Below, one piece after another: positions 54,944 to 63,046 of a stretch of DNA of 64,000 nt. The DNA comes from CADEED01 sp036274075 (lineage in GTDB: Bacteria > Pseudomonadota > Gammaproteobacteria > Steroidobacterales > Steroidobacteraceae): positions 1 to 64,000 of the forward strand of contig DASUGK010000013.1 of the NCBI GenBank assembly GCA_036274075.1, given 5' to 3'. Numbering within the stretch: the first letter of the stretch is position 1; every line of letters begins with the position of its first letter. Both the position numbers and the translations under genes were made by a program. Below the pieces are notes generated by a model, which was given only the letters and a program-made list of their open reading frames with translations, was not told the origin of the DNA and searched no databases.

Positions 54944-57900
54944 CTAGGGTTCCGGGCTGTGGGCCGGGGCCGCGTGCGGCGCCGGGGTAGCCAGGACGGT
55001 GCCGCCGGCGGCCGCACTCGCGCCGGACCTGGCGAAGGCCTTGCGATCCAGCACGGCGTACAGCACCGGGATCACCACCAGCGTCAGGAAGGTGGCCACG
55101 AGGTTGCCGGCGATGACCGTGATCGCCATGGGCCGGCGGATCTCGGCGCCTTCACCGATGCCGATGGCCATGGGAATCAGGCCGATGATGGTGCTCACGC
55201 TGGTGATCAGGATGGGCCGCAGGCGCGTGCGGCCCGCGAGCTTGATGGCCTCGATGCGTTCGAGCCCGCGCTCGCGCGCCTGGTTGATGGCATCGATGAG
55301 CACGATGGCGTTGTTGACCACGATGCCCGCCAGCATGATGAGTCCGATCAGCGCCACCGAGTTGATGGTGGTGCCGGTGATGTACAGGCCCCAGATCGAA
55401 CCGATCAATCCCATCGGGATGGTGAACAGGATGACGAAGGGGTGCAGCAGCGATTCGAACTGCGAGGCCATGACCAGGTAGACCAGGAACACCGCCAGCG
55501 CGAAGGCCAGCGCCAGCGAACGGAAGCTCTGCGTCATCTCCTCGCTCTGGCCCGAGACCGAACCCAGGATGCCGACCGGCAGCGTCGTGGCGGCGAGAAT
55601 CGCCTGCGCTTCGCGCGTGGCTTCGCCGAGATCGCCGGCAGCCGGCGCCGCGGAAATCACCGCGACGCGTTCCTGGTTGGCGCGCCGGATTTCGGCGGGC
55701 CCGGTGGCGAGGCGCACCTCGGCCACGGCCGACAGCGGCACCGGGTGTTCCGAGCCCGGATTCACCACCAGGTTGCGGACTTCCTCGATGGATGCGGCGC
55801 GCGTATCCACGCTGCGCACCAGCACGTCGATCTTCTTTTCCTGCAGGCGGTAGCGCGTGGCCACGCTGCCGCGCACGTTCGACACGACGCGGTCGGCGAT
55901 GTCGCGCACCGCGAGCCCGAGCTGCGAGGCGCGCTCCTGGTCGAAGAGGATCTGGATCTCCGGATGACCGCCCTCGATGCTGGAACGGATGTCGCGGAAT
56001 TTCCCCGACCGCTCCATGCGCTCGCGAACGATGTTCGCGGCCGTGGACAACCGGTCGAGGTCGTAGCCCGCCAGGACCACTTCCACCGGCGTCGCGAGCG
56101 TCAGCAGCGAGGGGCGCGTGAATTCGTACTGCGCACCGGGGATGCCGCCCAGCTGCTCGCGCAGCTGCTGCATGGCGAGCTCCTCGCCGTCGTGGTCGAT
56201 GGGCGCCTTCAGCTTCACGTCCAGGTTGCCGGTGTTCTCGCCCGAGTCGACCGGGTTGGCATCGAGGCGATTGCCGGTGCCCGCCACCGCGTAGGCGCTG
56301 TCGATGTTCCGCAGCGTGCGCGCGGCCTCGTGGATGTACTGCACCTGGCGATCGGTGGTTTCGAGCGGCGAGCCCGCCGGCAGCCGCATCTTCACCGTGA
56401 ACTCGCCCTGCGACAGCTGCGGGATGAGCTCGGTGCCGAGCCGCGGCAGGATCAGCGCCGTGACGGCGAGGATGCCGAACGCGCTGAACAGCACGGCGGC
56501 GCGGCGCGCCAGCGCCCATTCGAGCAGCGCCGGGTAATGGCGCTCCAGGAAACTGAAACACTTCTGCGTGACCCAGACGCAGGGCGAAAGCACGACCGCG
56601 AACACCTTGCCGAGGAAACCGAAGACCACGCGCAACACGCGCACCATCCAGGTGAACACGAGGCGGAACAGGAAGCCGCACCAGCGCAGGCCGGTGCGCG
56701 CGCCGCGCGCGGTGGCAGTGACGGCGCGCCAGCCGCGCGAACTCCTCTGCACGGACTCCGGGCCGCGCACGATGCCGCCGACGTTGAGATTGCTCCACAT
56801 GGCGCGGACGTAGCGGCGCAGCGCGCCCAGGGTCTCGCGCGGCTCGCCGGCGTCCTCCGCCAGCGGTTCTTCCTTGTCGCCGAGGCGCGCGCGCCACGCC
56901 GTCATCATGGGCACCAGCGTGATGCCGACCATCAGCGAGATGAGCTGCGCGAACGTGACGGTGAGGGCCTGGTCGCGGAACAGCTGCCCGGCGATGCCGC
57001 TCACGAACACCATGGGGAAGAACACGGCCACGGAAGTCAGCGTCGAGGCGGTCACGGCCGTCGCGACTTCCGCGGTGCCTTCGCGCGCCGCGTCGATGGT
57101 GGACAGCCCGGCTTCCTTGCGCCTGGCGATGGCCTCGAGGATGACCACCGAGTTGTCGATCAGCATGCCCACCGACAGCGCGATGCCTCCCAGCGACATC
57201 ACGTTCAGCGTGAGGTCGAAGGCATACATCATGACGAAGATGCCGACCACCGTGACCGGGATCACCACGCCGGTGACGATGGTGGCCCACGCGTCGCGCA
57301 GGAAGAAATACAGCACCAGGATCGAGAGCAGGCCGCCGAGGATGGCGGCATCCTTCACGTCGCTCACGGCGCTGGCGATGAATTTCGACTGGTCGTAGAC
57401 CGGCACGAGCTTGGTACCGGCGGGCAGGGTTTTGCCGAGAGACTCGAGCTTGTCGGCGATGCCATGCGCCAGCTGCACCGTGTTGGCGTCGCCTTCCTTG
57501 TAGATGGCGAGCTCGATGCACTCCGCGCCGTTCAGGCGGGTGATGGCAGTACGATCCTTGTAGCCGCGTTCGACGCGTGCCACGTCCTTGAGGTAGACCG
57601 GCTGGCCGTCGACGTTGGCGATGACGGCGTTGGCCATGTCCTCGAGCGTGTCGAATTCATTGACGGTGCGTACCAGGAAACGCTGCGTGCCCTGTTCCAG
57701 ACGGCCGCCGGAGAGATTGACGTTTTCTGCGCCGATGCGCCGGGCCACCTGTTCGATGGAAAGCCGCAGCTGCGCCAGTCGTTGCTGGTCGACATAGATC
57801 TGTACCTCGTCTTCGAAGCCGCCGCTGACCTTGACGGCGGCGGAACCTTCCACGGATTCGATCTCGGGCTTGATGCGGTCGTCGGCGAAGCGCCGCAGGA

Positions 57901-58384
57901 ACTTGAGCCGTTCCTCGTGGCTGGCGCCCCCGTCGTCTGTAAGCAGGGCCGTTTCGTCGACCAGCGCCACGCGCATGACGGGCTCGCTGGACGGATCGAA
58001 GCGCAGCAGCAGCGGGCGCGTGGCCTCGGTGGGCAGCCACAGCACGTCGAGGCGCTCGCGCACCTCGATGCCGGCGAAGTCCATGTCCGTGCCCCAGGTG
58101 AATTCGACGATCACGTCGGACTGGCCGGAGCGCGACACCGAGCGCACCGAGCGCACGTTGCGCACCACGCCCGCGGCTTCCTCGACGGGCCGCGAGATCA
58201 GGTTCTCGACCTCGGTGGGCGCGGCCCCCGGCAGCTCGGTGCGGATGGTGAGCGTCGGGTACGACAGGTCCGGCAGCAGGTTGACCTTGAGCCGCGACAG
58301 CGAAATGAACCCGAGCAGGGTGATCGCCACCGTCGCCATGGCGATGGTGACGCGCCGGCGAATCGCGAAGTCCACGAGCGTCAT
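54944..58384 (-). CDS. RND efflux permease 1 with enlarged central linker
   Basis: 1146 residues, about 100 more than usual RND pumps. The N-terminus FAIRRRVTIAMATVAI and the TM4 motif GMLIDNSVVILEAI (near residue 405) are normal. The extra sequence lies in the cytoplasmic connector between the two halves, about residues 502-610, and includes an aromatic, hydrophobic run (RWCGFLFRLVFTWMVRVLRV and beyond) that could form one or two additional membrane or amphipathic helices. The adaptor gene ends 2 bases upstream and permease 2 starts 9 bases downstream. Confidence 0.93.
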   Translation of the reverse strand: MTLVDFAIRRRVTIAMATVAITLLGFISLSRLKVNLLPDLSYPTLTIRTELPGAAPTEVENLISRPVEEAAGVVRNVRSVRSVSRSGQSDVIVEFTWGTDMDFAGIEVRERLDVLWLPTEATRPLLLRFDPSSEPVMRVALVDETALLTDDGGASHEERLKFLRRFADDRIKPEIESVEGSAAVKVSGGFEDEVQIYVDQQRLAQLRLSIEQVARRIGAENVNLSGGRLEQGTQRFLVRTVNEFDTLEDMANAVIANVDGQPVYLKDVARVERGYKDRTAITRLNGAECIELAIYKEGDANTVQLAHGIADKLESLGKTLPAGTKLVPVYDQSKFIASAVSDVKDAAILGGLLSILVLYFFLRDAWATIVTGVVIPVTVVGIFVMMYAFDLTLNVMSLGGIALSVGMLIDNSVVILEAIARRKEAGLSTIDAAREGTAEVATAVTASTLTSVAVFFPMVFVSGIAGQLFRDQALTVTFAQLISLMVGITLVPMMTAWRARLGDKEEPLAEDAGEPRETLGALRRYVRAMWSNLNVGGIVRGPESVQRSSRGWRAVTATARGARTGLRWCGFLFRLVFTWMVRVLRVVFGFLGKVFAVVLSPCVWVTQKCFSFLERHYPALLEWALARRAAVLFSAFGILAVTALILPRLGTELIPQLSQGEFTVKMRLPAGSPLETTDRQVQYIHEAARTLRNIDSAYAVAGTGNRLDANPVDSGENTGNLDVKLKAPIDHDGEELAMQQLREQLGGIPGAQYEFTRPSLLTLATPVEVVLAGYDLDRLSTAANIVRERMERSGKFRDIRSSIEGGHPEIQILFDQERASQLGLAVRDIADRVVSNVRGSVATRYRLQEKKIDVLVRSVDTRAASIEEVRNLVVNPGSEHPVPLSAVAEVRLATGPAEIRRANQERVAVISAAPAAGDLGEATREAQAILAATTLPVGILGSVSGQSEEMTQSFRSLALAFALAVFLVYLVMASQFESLLHPFVILFTIPMGLIGSIWGLYITGTTINSVALIGLIMLAGIVVNNAIVLIDAINQARERGLERIEAIKLAGRTRLRPILITSVSTIIGLIPMAIGIGEGAEIRRPMAITVIAGNLVATFLTLVVIPVLYAVLDRKAFARSGASAAAGGTVLATPAPHAAPAHSPEP

Positions 58385-58386
58385 GA

Positions 58387-59487
58387 CTAACTACCGGATT
58401 TGCTGACCGCCTGCGCGGTCTGGTCCAGGGTCACTACGCGTACCGGGTTTCCATCCTTGAGCCCGTTCTGACCGACGATCACGACCTGTTCGCTGCCCGT
58501 GAGTCCCTCGACCACCTCGATGCGGCCCGCATTGCTGAGCCCGACCTTGACGGCGCGTTGCTCGGCCTTGCCGCCGGACACGATGAACAGGTTCGACGAG
58601 CCGTCGGTGTCGAGCAGCGCGACGCGCGGGACACTGAGCGCCTCGGCGCGCCGCTCGAACACGATGCCGACGCGCGAGAACATGCCGGGCTTGAGGTCCC
58701 CCCTGGGGTCGTCGACCTCGAGCGTGACCTTGAACGTCGCCGTGGCCGCATCGACCACCGGCGACACCAGGCGCACCGTGGCAGGGAACTGGCGGCCGGC
58801 GAGGGCGTCGACGGCGATGGTCGCCGCCTGGCCGGGCTTGAGGCGCGCGAGCTCGCGCTCGGGCACGAAGACGTTAGCCTTGAGCGGCGTCGGGTCGGTG
58901 ACGCGGAACAGGCTGGTGCCCACCGCGATCTCCTGGCCGAGCTTGATGTGGCGCGTGGAGACGATGCCGGCGAACGGCGCGCGGATCGTGCTGTACGACA
59001 AATTGAGCTGCGCGAGATCGTCCGCGGCCACCTGGTTGTCGAGGTCGTACTTGAGATTCTCGAAGGCGCCGGCGGAGACCAGTCCCTTGGCGTGCAGTTC
59101 GACCTGGCGGTTGAAGTCACGCTCGGCCTTGGCGCGCGCGGCGCGGGTCTGCGCGGCCTGCAGGCGCAGCTGGCGATCGTCGAGCTGCGCGAGGATCTGC
59201 CCGGCCTGCACGCGGTCGCCTTCCTCGACGAGGATGCGGCGCACTTCGCCGCCGACCTTGGCGATGACCTCGGCATCGGCTTCGGCCTCGAGCGTCGCGG
59301 TGCCGCTGTACATGGCCAGCATTTCGCCGCGCGTGGGCTGTGCAACCTCGACCGGGATGGCGGCTTCGGCCTTGGCCTTTTCGTCCTTGTCCTGGGTGGA
59401 GTTGTCGGCCGCGACGCCGTCCTTGGCACAGGCGCTGAGCGCGAGAGCGAGGGCCACGATGCCCGCGCGAAGAATGATTTTTTCCAT
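58387..59487 (-). CDS. RND periplasmic adaptor (membrane fusion) lipoprotein
   Basis: 366 residues with a lipoprotein signal (lipobox LSAC, Cys20) and an acidic/lysine-rich linker. The HlyD-type barrel-sandwich halves are KVGGEVRRILVEEGDRVQAG near residue 80 and STIRAPFAGIVSTRHIKLGQ near 168, flanking a helical hairpin, with beta-barrel and membrane-proximal domains after. It links the RND pumps to an outer-membrane channel. First gene of the operon, with a clear promoter and operator upstream. Confidence 0.93.
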   Translation of the reverse strand: MEKIILRAGIVALALALSACAKDGVAADNSTQDKDEKAKAEAAIPVEVAQPTRGEMLAMYSGTATLEAEADAEVIAKVGGEVRRILVEEGDRVQAGQILAQLDDRQLRLQAAQTRAARAKAERDFNRQVELHAKGLVSAGAFENLKYDLDNQVAADDLAQLNLSYSTIRAPFAGIVSTRHIKLGQEIAVGTSLFRVTDPTPLKANVFVPERELARLKPGQAATIAVDALAGRQFPATVRLVSPVVDAATATFKVTLEVDDPRGDLKPGMFSRVGIVFERRAEALSVPRVALLDTDGSSNLFIVSGGKAEQRAVKVGLSNAGRIEVVEGLTGSEQVVIVGQNGLKDGNPVRVVTLDQTAQAVSKSGS

Positions 59488-59552
59488 GGCCCGTCCCCTG
59501 GTGGTTGCGTTTTTGACGACGCAGCCACCGCATTGGTTGCGATTGGGGCGGG

Positions 59553-59593
59553 AGTCTAGGGAACTATGGTGTTGTAGTCAACTACAACACCAT
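59553..59593 (-). promoter_or_regulatory. Promoter and palindromic operator of the RND operon
   Basis: On the minus strand TTGACT (59581-59576), a 17-base gap and TAGACT (59558-59553) form a good sigma-70 promoter. The -35 sits inside a 28-base palindrome with perfect 13-base arms, ATGGTGTTGTAGT / ACTACAACACCAT (59566-59578 and 59581-59593). The size and placement suit a TetR-type repressor dimer. No regulator gene lies next to the operon. Confidence 0.75.
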
Positions 59594-59596
59594 TTG

Positions 59597-59640
59597 TGCC
59601 TTAGGCATTCGCCCAAGGCAACCTGAATCGGGCTATTCAG
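59597..59640 (-). terminator. Tandem hairpins at the prc 3' end
   Basis: One hairpin, CCTGAAT/ATTCAGG around 59622-59641, includes the prc stop codon. A second, TGCCTTAGGC/GCCCAAGGCA at 59597-59620, pairs at 9 of 10 positions. Neither is followed by a T-run, so termination is uncertain. Confidence 0.3.
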
Positions 59641-61756
59641 GCTTCTTGCTGTCGCTCCGCACGGTCCTCGTAGGGGCCGAATGGGTGGGACGGATGCCGG
59701 TCACCATGTCCGTCATGACCTCTGCGGCCTGGTCGAGCACGGTGTCCGGGAATTTCGCGTCGGCGAGTTCCTCGGAGCTCTTGAGCTCCGGCAGTCCCTG
59801 CGCGGCGCGGCGCGCGTTTTCACGCGCCAGCCGATCCTTGTCGATGCGCTCGCGTTCGGCCTTGCGCTGCTGCAGGTTGAGCGACAGCGAGGTCTGCTTG
59901 CGCACGGCGTCGTTGGCGGCCAGGTCGGCCACCAGCCAGCGGTAATCGGGATCGCGGTCGGCGCGCGCCTTTTCTTCGGCCGACAACGCGGCGATGTTCG
60001 GCTGCAATGCCTTGGCTTCGCTGCGGAAGGGCACGCCGGGGATGCGATCCCACGGCAGGGCGCCTTCGAGTGCGCTCTCGCCGAATTCGTTGGTGTCGAT
60101 CTGCGAGGGCAGCGTGACGTCGGGCTCGACGCCGCGGTGCTGCGTGCTCTCACCCGTGATGCGATAGAACTTGCCGATGGTGACCGTGAGCTGGCCGTTC
60201 ACCGGACGCGGTGACCAGCGATCGAGCGGCACCAGGTTCTGCACCGTGCCCTTGCCGAAGGTGCGTTGGCCGAGGATCGTGGCGCGGTGGTAGTCCTGCA
60301 GCGCGCCGGCGAAGATCTCCGACGCCGAGGCGCTGAAGCGATCCACGAGCACTGCCAGCGGGCCGGAATAGGCGACGCCGGGTTCCGGATCGTCCTGCAC
60401 TTCGAGGTCGCCGGTGGTGACCTTGAGCTGCACCACCGGGCCCTTGTCGACGAACAGGCCGGTGAGCGCCGTGGCCTCGGGCAGGTATCCGCCGCCGTTG
60501 CCGCGCAGGTCGAGCACCAGGCCGTCGATCTTCTCGGCCTTCAGTTCGCTGATCAGGCGGCGTACGTCGCGCGTGGTCGAGCGGAAGTCCTTCTCACCCG
60601 CGTTCTGGGCTTCGACGTCCTGGTAGAAGGCTGGCACGTTGATGATGCCGACGCGGATTTCCTTGTCGCCGCGCTTGATGGTGCGCAGTTCTTTCTGCGC
60701 AGCCTGCGCTTCGAGCGTAACCTTGTTGCGCGTGAATTCGAGCACCTTCTCCGGCGAACCCGGCGCGGCACCCGCGGGCAGCACCTGCAGGCGCACCTGC
60801 GTGCCGGCGCGTCCGCGGATCAGCTGTACCACGTCATCGATGCGCCAGCCGAGCACGTCGGTGATCGGGCCTTCCTTGCCCTGGCCAACGCCGGTGATTC
60901 GGTCCTTGACCGAAATGGTCCCGGCGATCGCCGCCGGTCCGCCTTCGATCACGTTCATGATGGTCACGTAGTCATCCACGAGCTGGAGCGACGCGCCGAT
61001 GCCGTCGTAGTTGAGGCTCATCTGGATGCGGTACTCCTCGGAGCTGCGCGGCGAGAAGTAGCTCGAATGCGGATCGTAGGCGCGCGCGTAGGAATTCATC
61101 AGCGACTCGAACACGTCGTCGGCGCTCACCTGGTCGATGCGCTTGAGCGTGGTCTCGTAGCGCTTCTTGAGCAGCTTGGAGGCCTCGTCCCAGTTCTTGC
61201 CCGTGAGCAGCAGCGACAGGGCGTCGTTCTTGACGCGCTTGCGCCACCATTCGTCGAGCTCGGCCTGCGAAGCGGCCCAGGGCGCCTTCTCGCGGTCGAA
61301 CTCGAAGGTTTCGTTGAGCGTCCAGTCCGGTTCCTTGTCGAGCTGGGCGATGGCGAACTTGATGCGCTCGCGGTTGCGCTGCTGGAAGCGCGCGAAGATC
61401 GCGAAGGCGGGATCCACGTCGCCGCTGCGGATCATGTCGTCGAAGCGCAGCTTGTACTGGTCGAACTCCGACACGTCGGAGGCGAGCAGGCTGGACCGCT
61501 GGCCGTCGATGCTGTCGAGGTAGCGCGAGTAGACGATGGCCGAGAGGCGGTCGTCGAGCTTGGAGCCGCTGTAGTGCATGCCCTCGAGCATCGAGCCGAC
61601 GCGGCGCGCCACGGAGCGGTGCCGTTCGCTGGGAACGACGGACCCGGCCGGGAGCTGGGTATTGGCGGGTGCCTGGGCGGACCCCGTGAGCACCAGCAAG
61701 GCGGCCAGCATCGAGGGGGCAAGCCAGCGGGAAGACCGTGAAATCGATGGATTCAT
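59633..61756 (-). CDS. prc: Tail-specific protease Prc (C-terminal processing peptidase)
   Basis: 707-residue periplasmic serine protease of the S41 family. A signal peptide follows ATG 61756 (basic start, then LAPSMLAALLVLTGSAQA). An N-terminal helical domain, a PDZ domain (about residues 240-330) and the S41 core follow. The catalytic serine is in DRFSASASEIFAG near residue 475 and the lysine in RTFGKGTVQ near 500. The C-terminal DUF3340-type tail is rich in Lys and Glu. The longer frame upstream lacks a sensible N-terminus. Confidence 0.95.
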   Translation of the reverse strand: MNPSISRSSRWLAPSMLAALLVLTGSAQAPANTQLPAGSVVPSERHRSVARRVGSMLEGMHYSGSKLDDRLSAIVYSRYLDSIDGQRSSLLASDVSEFDQYKLRFDDMIRSGDVDPAFAIFARFQQRNRERIKFAIAQLDKEPDWTLNETFEFDREKAPWAASQAELDEWWRKRVKNDALSLLLTGKNWDEASKLLKKRYETTLKRIDQVSADDVFESLMNSYARAYDPHSSYFSPRSSEEYRIQMSLNYDGIGASLQLVDDYVTIMNVIEGGPAAIAGTISVKDRITGVGQGKEGPITDVLGWRIDDVVQLIRGRAGTQVRLQVLPAGAAPGSPEKVLEFTRNKVTLEAQAAQKELRTIKRGDKEIRVGIINVPAFYQDVEAQNAGEKDFRSTTRDVRRLISELKAEKIDGLVLDLRGNGGGYLPEATALTGLFVDKGPVVQLKVTTGDLEVQDDPEPGVAYSGPLAVLVDRFSASASEIFAGALQDYHRATILGQRTFGKGTVQNLVPLDRWSPRPVNGQLTVTIGKFYRITGESTQHRGVEPDVTLPSQIDTNEFGESALEGALPWDRIPGVPFRSEAKALQPNIAALSAEEKARADRDPDYRWLVADLAANDAVRKQTSLSLNLQQRKAERERIDKDRLARENARRAAQGLPELKSSEELADAKFPDTVLDQAAEVMTDMVTGIRPTHSAPTRTVRSDSKKPE

Positions 61757-61856
61757 GCGGGATGAAGTCTCAGTGCTGAGAGGGGTCCGTACAATGGAAC
61801 TTAAGGCCGTGTGCTGGCCTGCTTCAAGTGGCATCTACCCAAACGGAGCTTAATCC

Positions 61857-62147
61857 TTGCGTCCATTGGTCGTTCTCCTTGGAATCGTGATGGGCTCGAC
61901 AGTCTCCATTGCCTTGGCGCTCGTGCTGACGGGCGTGGTTTTCCTGCTGCTGCCGGAGTACGGCAGCCGCCTGGCCGATGAGCGCGGATCGCTGGTTCTG
62001 GCATGCCTGTTGTCGGTGGCGCTGGCGGCAATCGCGATTACCAGTTTCTACGGGGAATTGCGGTTGCGGGCCTGGCGCTACGTGGCCCACGTGTCCCTGG
62101 CGCTGGCGCTGACCGTGACGCTTTGGACGTATTGGCCGCGTAAATGA
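61857..62147 (+). CDS. Small membrane protein, function unknown
   Basis: 96 residues with three hydrophobic segments (about 4-32, 46-66 and 74-93) and short polar loops; not recognised. It starts with TTG 61857, 8 bases after a GGAG site; there is no nearby in-frame ATG upstream. Divergent from prc. Confidence 0.7.
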   Translation: MRPLVVLLGIVMGSTVSIALALVLTGVVFLLLPEYGSRLADERGSLVLACLLSVALAAIAITSFYGELRLRAWRYVAHVSLALALTVTLWTYWPRK

Positions 62148-62314
62148 TGCGCACCCGCATGGAAGTTTCGAGCCGCCGAGGAGCGCGTTGGTTCCGGAAG
62201 GGGCTTGGGGGCAGTGTGCGCCGGGGCAGGGTGTCCCCGAAGGGTAAGCCCCGGGGCAGAGAGGGTCCGCCGACGCCGGCCGGCTGGCGGTGAAGAGTGT
62301 GCCGCGATGCCGCG
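62148..62314. other. Intergenic region, nothing certain
   Basis: GC-rich stretch between two small converging genes. Short self-complementary pieces (CCGGGGCAGGG with CCCCGGGGC, and GCCGGCCGGC) may fold into a terminator-like structure, but no T-run follows either. Overlapping frames here look like shadows. Confidence 0.3.
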
Positions 62315-62539
62315 TCAGCGGCGATGCCGTGTGCCGCGCCAGGCGTCGCGCGACAGTGGTCGGCCATTGATGCTGTTGTACGGATCGAAACCCTGGGACT
62401 CACCCGCCGGGAACATGAAGTCGCCTAACAAGGTGACCTTCACGTCCTGGCTCTCGACGGGCGCCTTGCGTTCCTTCTGCTCGGCGCGTTCGCGCGCACG
62501 TTCCTCGGCCCGCCGGTCGGCAAGATAGTATTCGCTCAT
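62315..62539 (-). CDS. Small hydrophilic protein, function unknown
   Basis: 74 residues, highly charged. The N-terminal half is Glu/Arg-rich (RRAEERARERAEQKERK), probably helical; the C-terminal half DVKVTLLGDFMFPAGESQ looks more like a conserved short domain ending in a basic tail. No membrane segment. ATG 62539 follows an AGAAG-type site. Evidence for a real gene is the composition and the site; function cannot be named. Confidence 0.5.
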   Translation of the reverse strand: MSEYYLADRRAEERARERAEQKERKAPVESQDVKVTLLGDFMFPAGESQGFDPYNSINGRPLSRDAWRGTRHRR

Positions 62540-62649
62540 TTCTTCTTTCTTCTTCTGGTGTAACCGCAAAGGTCTCGCGACACTTCACAGCTCCAGTGTC
62601 GCTGAAATGCGTCACACAATCGCACGCAGGTGGAGGCCGGCGGCCGGAA

Positions 62650-62671
62650 AATCGTGAACCGGTTCACGATT
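62650..62671. promoter_or_regulatory. 22-bp perfect palindrome, LacI-type operator candidate
   Basis: AATCGTGAACC is followed directly by its reverse complement GGTTCACGATT. The central CG and GTGAACCGGTTCAC core fit operators bound by LacI/GalR-family dimers. It lies about 20 bases past the stop of the minus-strand membrane gene and about 110 bases upstream of the small gene at 62539. No LacI-type gene is in the window; it could also be a simple RNA hairpin. Confidence 0.45.
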
Positions 62672-62689
62672 CGCCCCGGCGGCTTTAAC

Positions 62690-63046
62690 TTATATCTTGC
62701 GGAGGATGAACCGGAAAACCCGGTACAGCGTGAGGAAGACGAAGGGTCCGGCGACCACGATCCAGCAGCTCGGACGCAGCTGGAACAGGCCCTTGAAGAA
62801 ATCGAAGTACAGCGCGAAGAAGCCGCCGTTGGCGTACTCCCGCAGCGTGAGCCGGCCGGCGGCGTAGATCAATGCGGGCATGACCAGCAGGCCGAAGAGC
62901 ACTGCCAGCCCCAGCGTGATCGCCTCGAATATGGGTCGCGGCTGCGAGTAGTAGCGATCGCGCGCGAGTACGAACCAGTTGAACAATTCCGTCCAGGCCC
63001 CCGTGGCCCCGCCGTACAGCGGGCAAGCGCGGGCATAATAGCGCAT
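62690..63046 (-). CDS. Small integral membrane protein, function unknown
   Basis: 118 residues from ATG 63046 (MRYYARACPLYGG). Two clear hydrophobic stretches lie at about 39-61 and 92-112, with the conserved-looking FNWFVLARDRYYSQPRP before the first. Not recognised. Its ATG overlaps, on the opposite strand, the ATG of the oxidoreductase at 63045. An in-frame TTG about 19 codons downstream is an alternative start. Confidence 0.7.
   Translation of the reverse strand: MRYYARACPLYGGATGAWTELFNWFVLARDRYYSQPRPIFEAITLGLAVLFGLLVMPALIYAAGRLTLREYANGGFFALYFDFFKGLFQLRPSCWIVVAGPFVFLTLYRVFRFILRKI
63034..63039 (+). promoter_or_regulatory. -10 box of the Gfo/Idh gene
   Basis: CATAAT with only 5 bases before the ATG at 63045, so the transcript would start at or next to the start codon. 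No clear -35 was found. Confidence 0.4.

Noticed and set aside
54827..58390. Plus-strand open frame of 1187 codons
   Set aside because: It is antisense to RND permease 1, is dominated by His, Arg, Asp and Gly in the way GC-rich shadow frames are, and shows no domain; the minus-strand frame is a complete RND protein.
60266..61741. Plus-strand open frame of 491 codons
   Set aside because: Antisense to the prc protease; no start signal or domain.
62205..62528. Plus-strand frame of 107 codons
   Set aside because: Mostly antisense to the small hydrophilic gene at 62315, Arg-rich throughout and without a ribosome-binding site.
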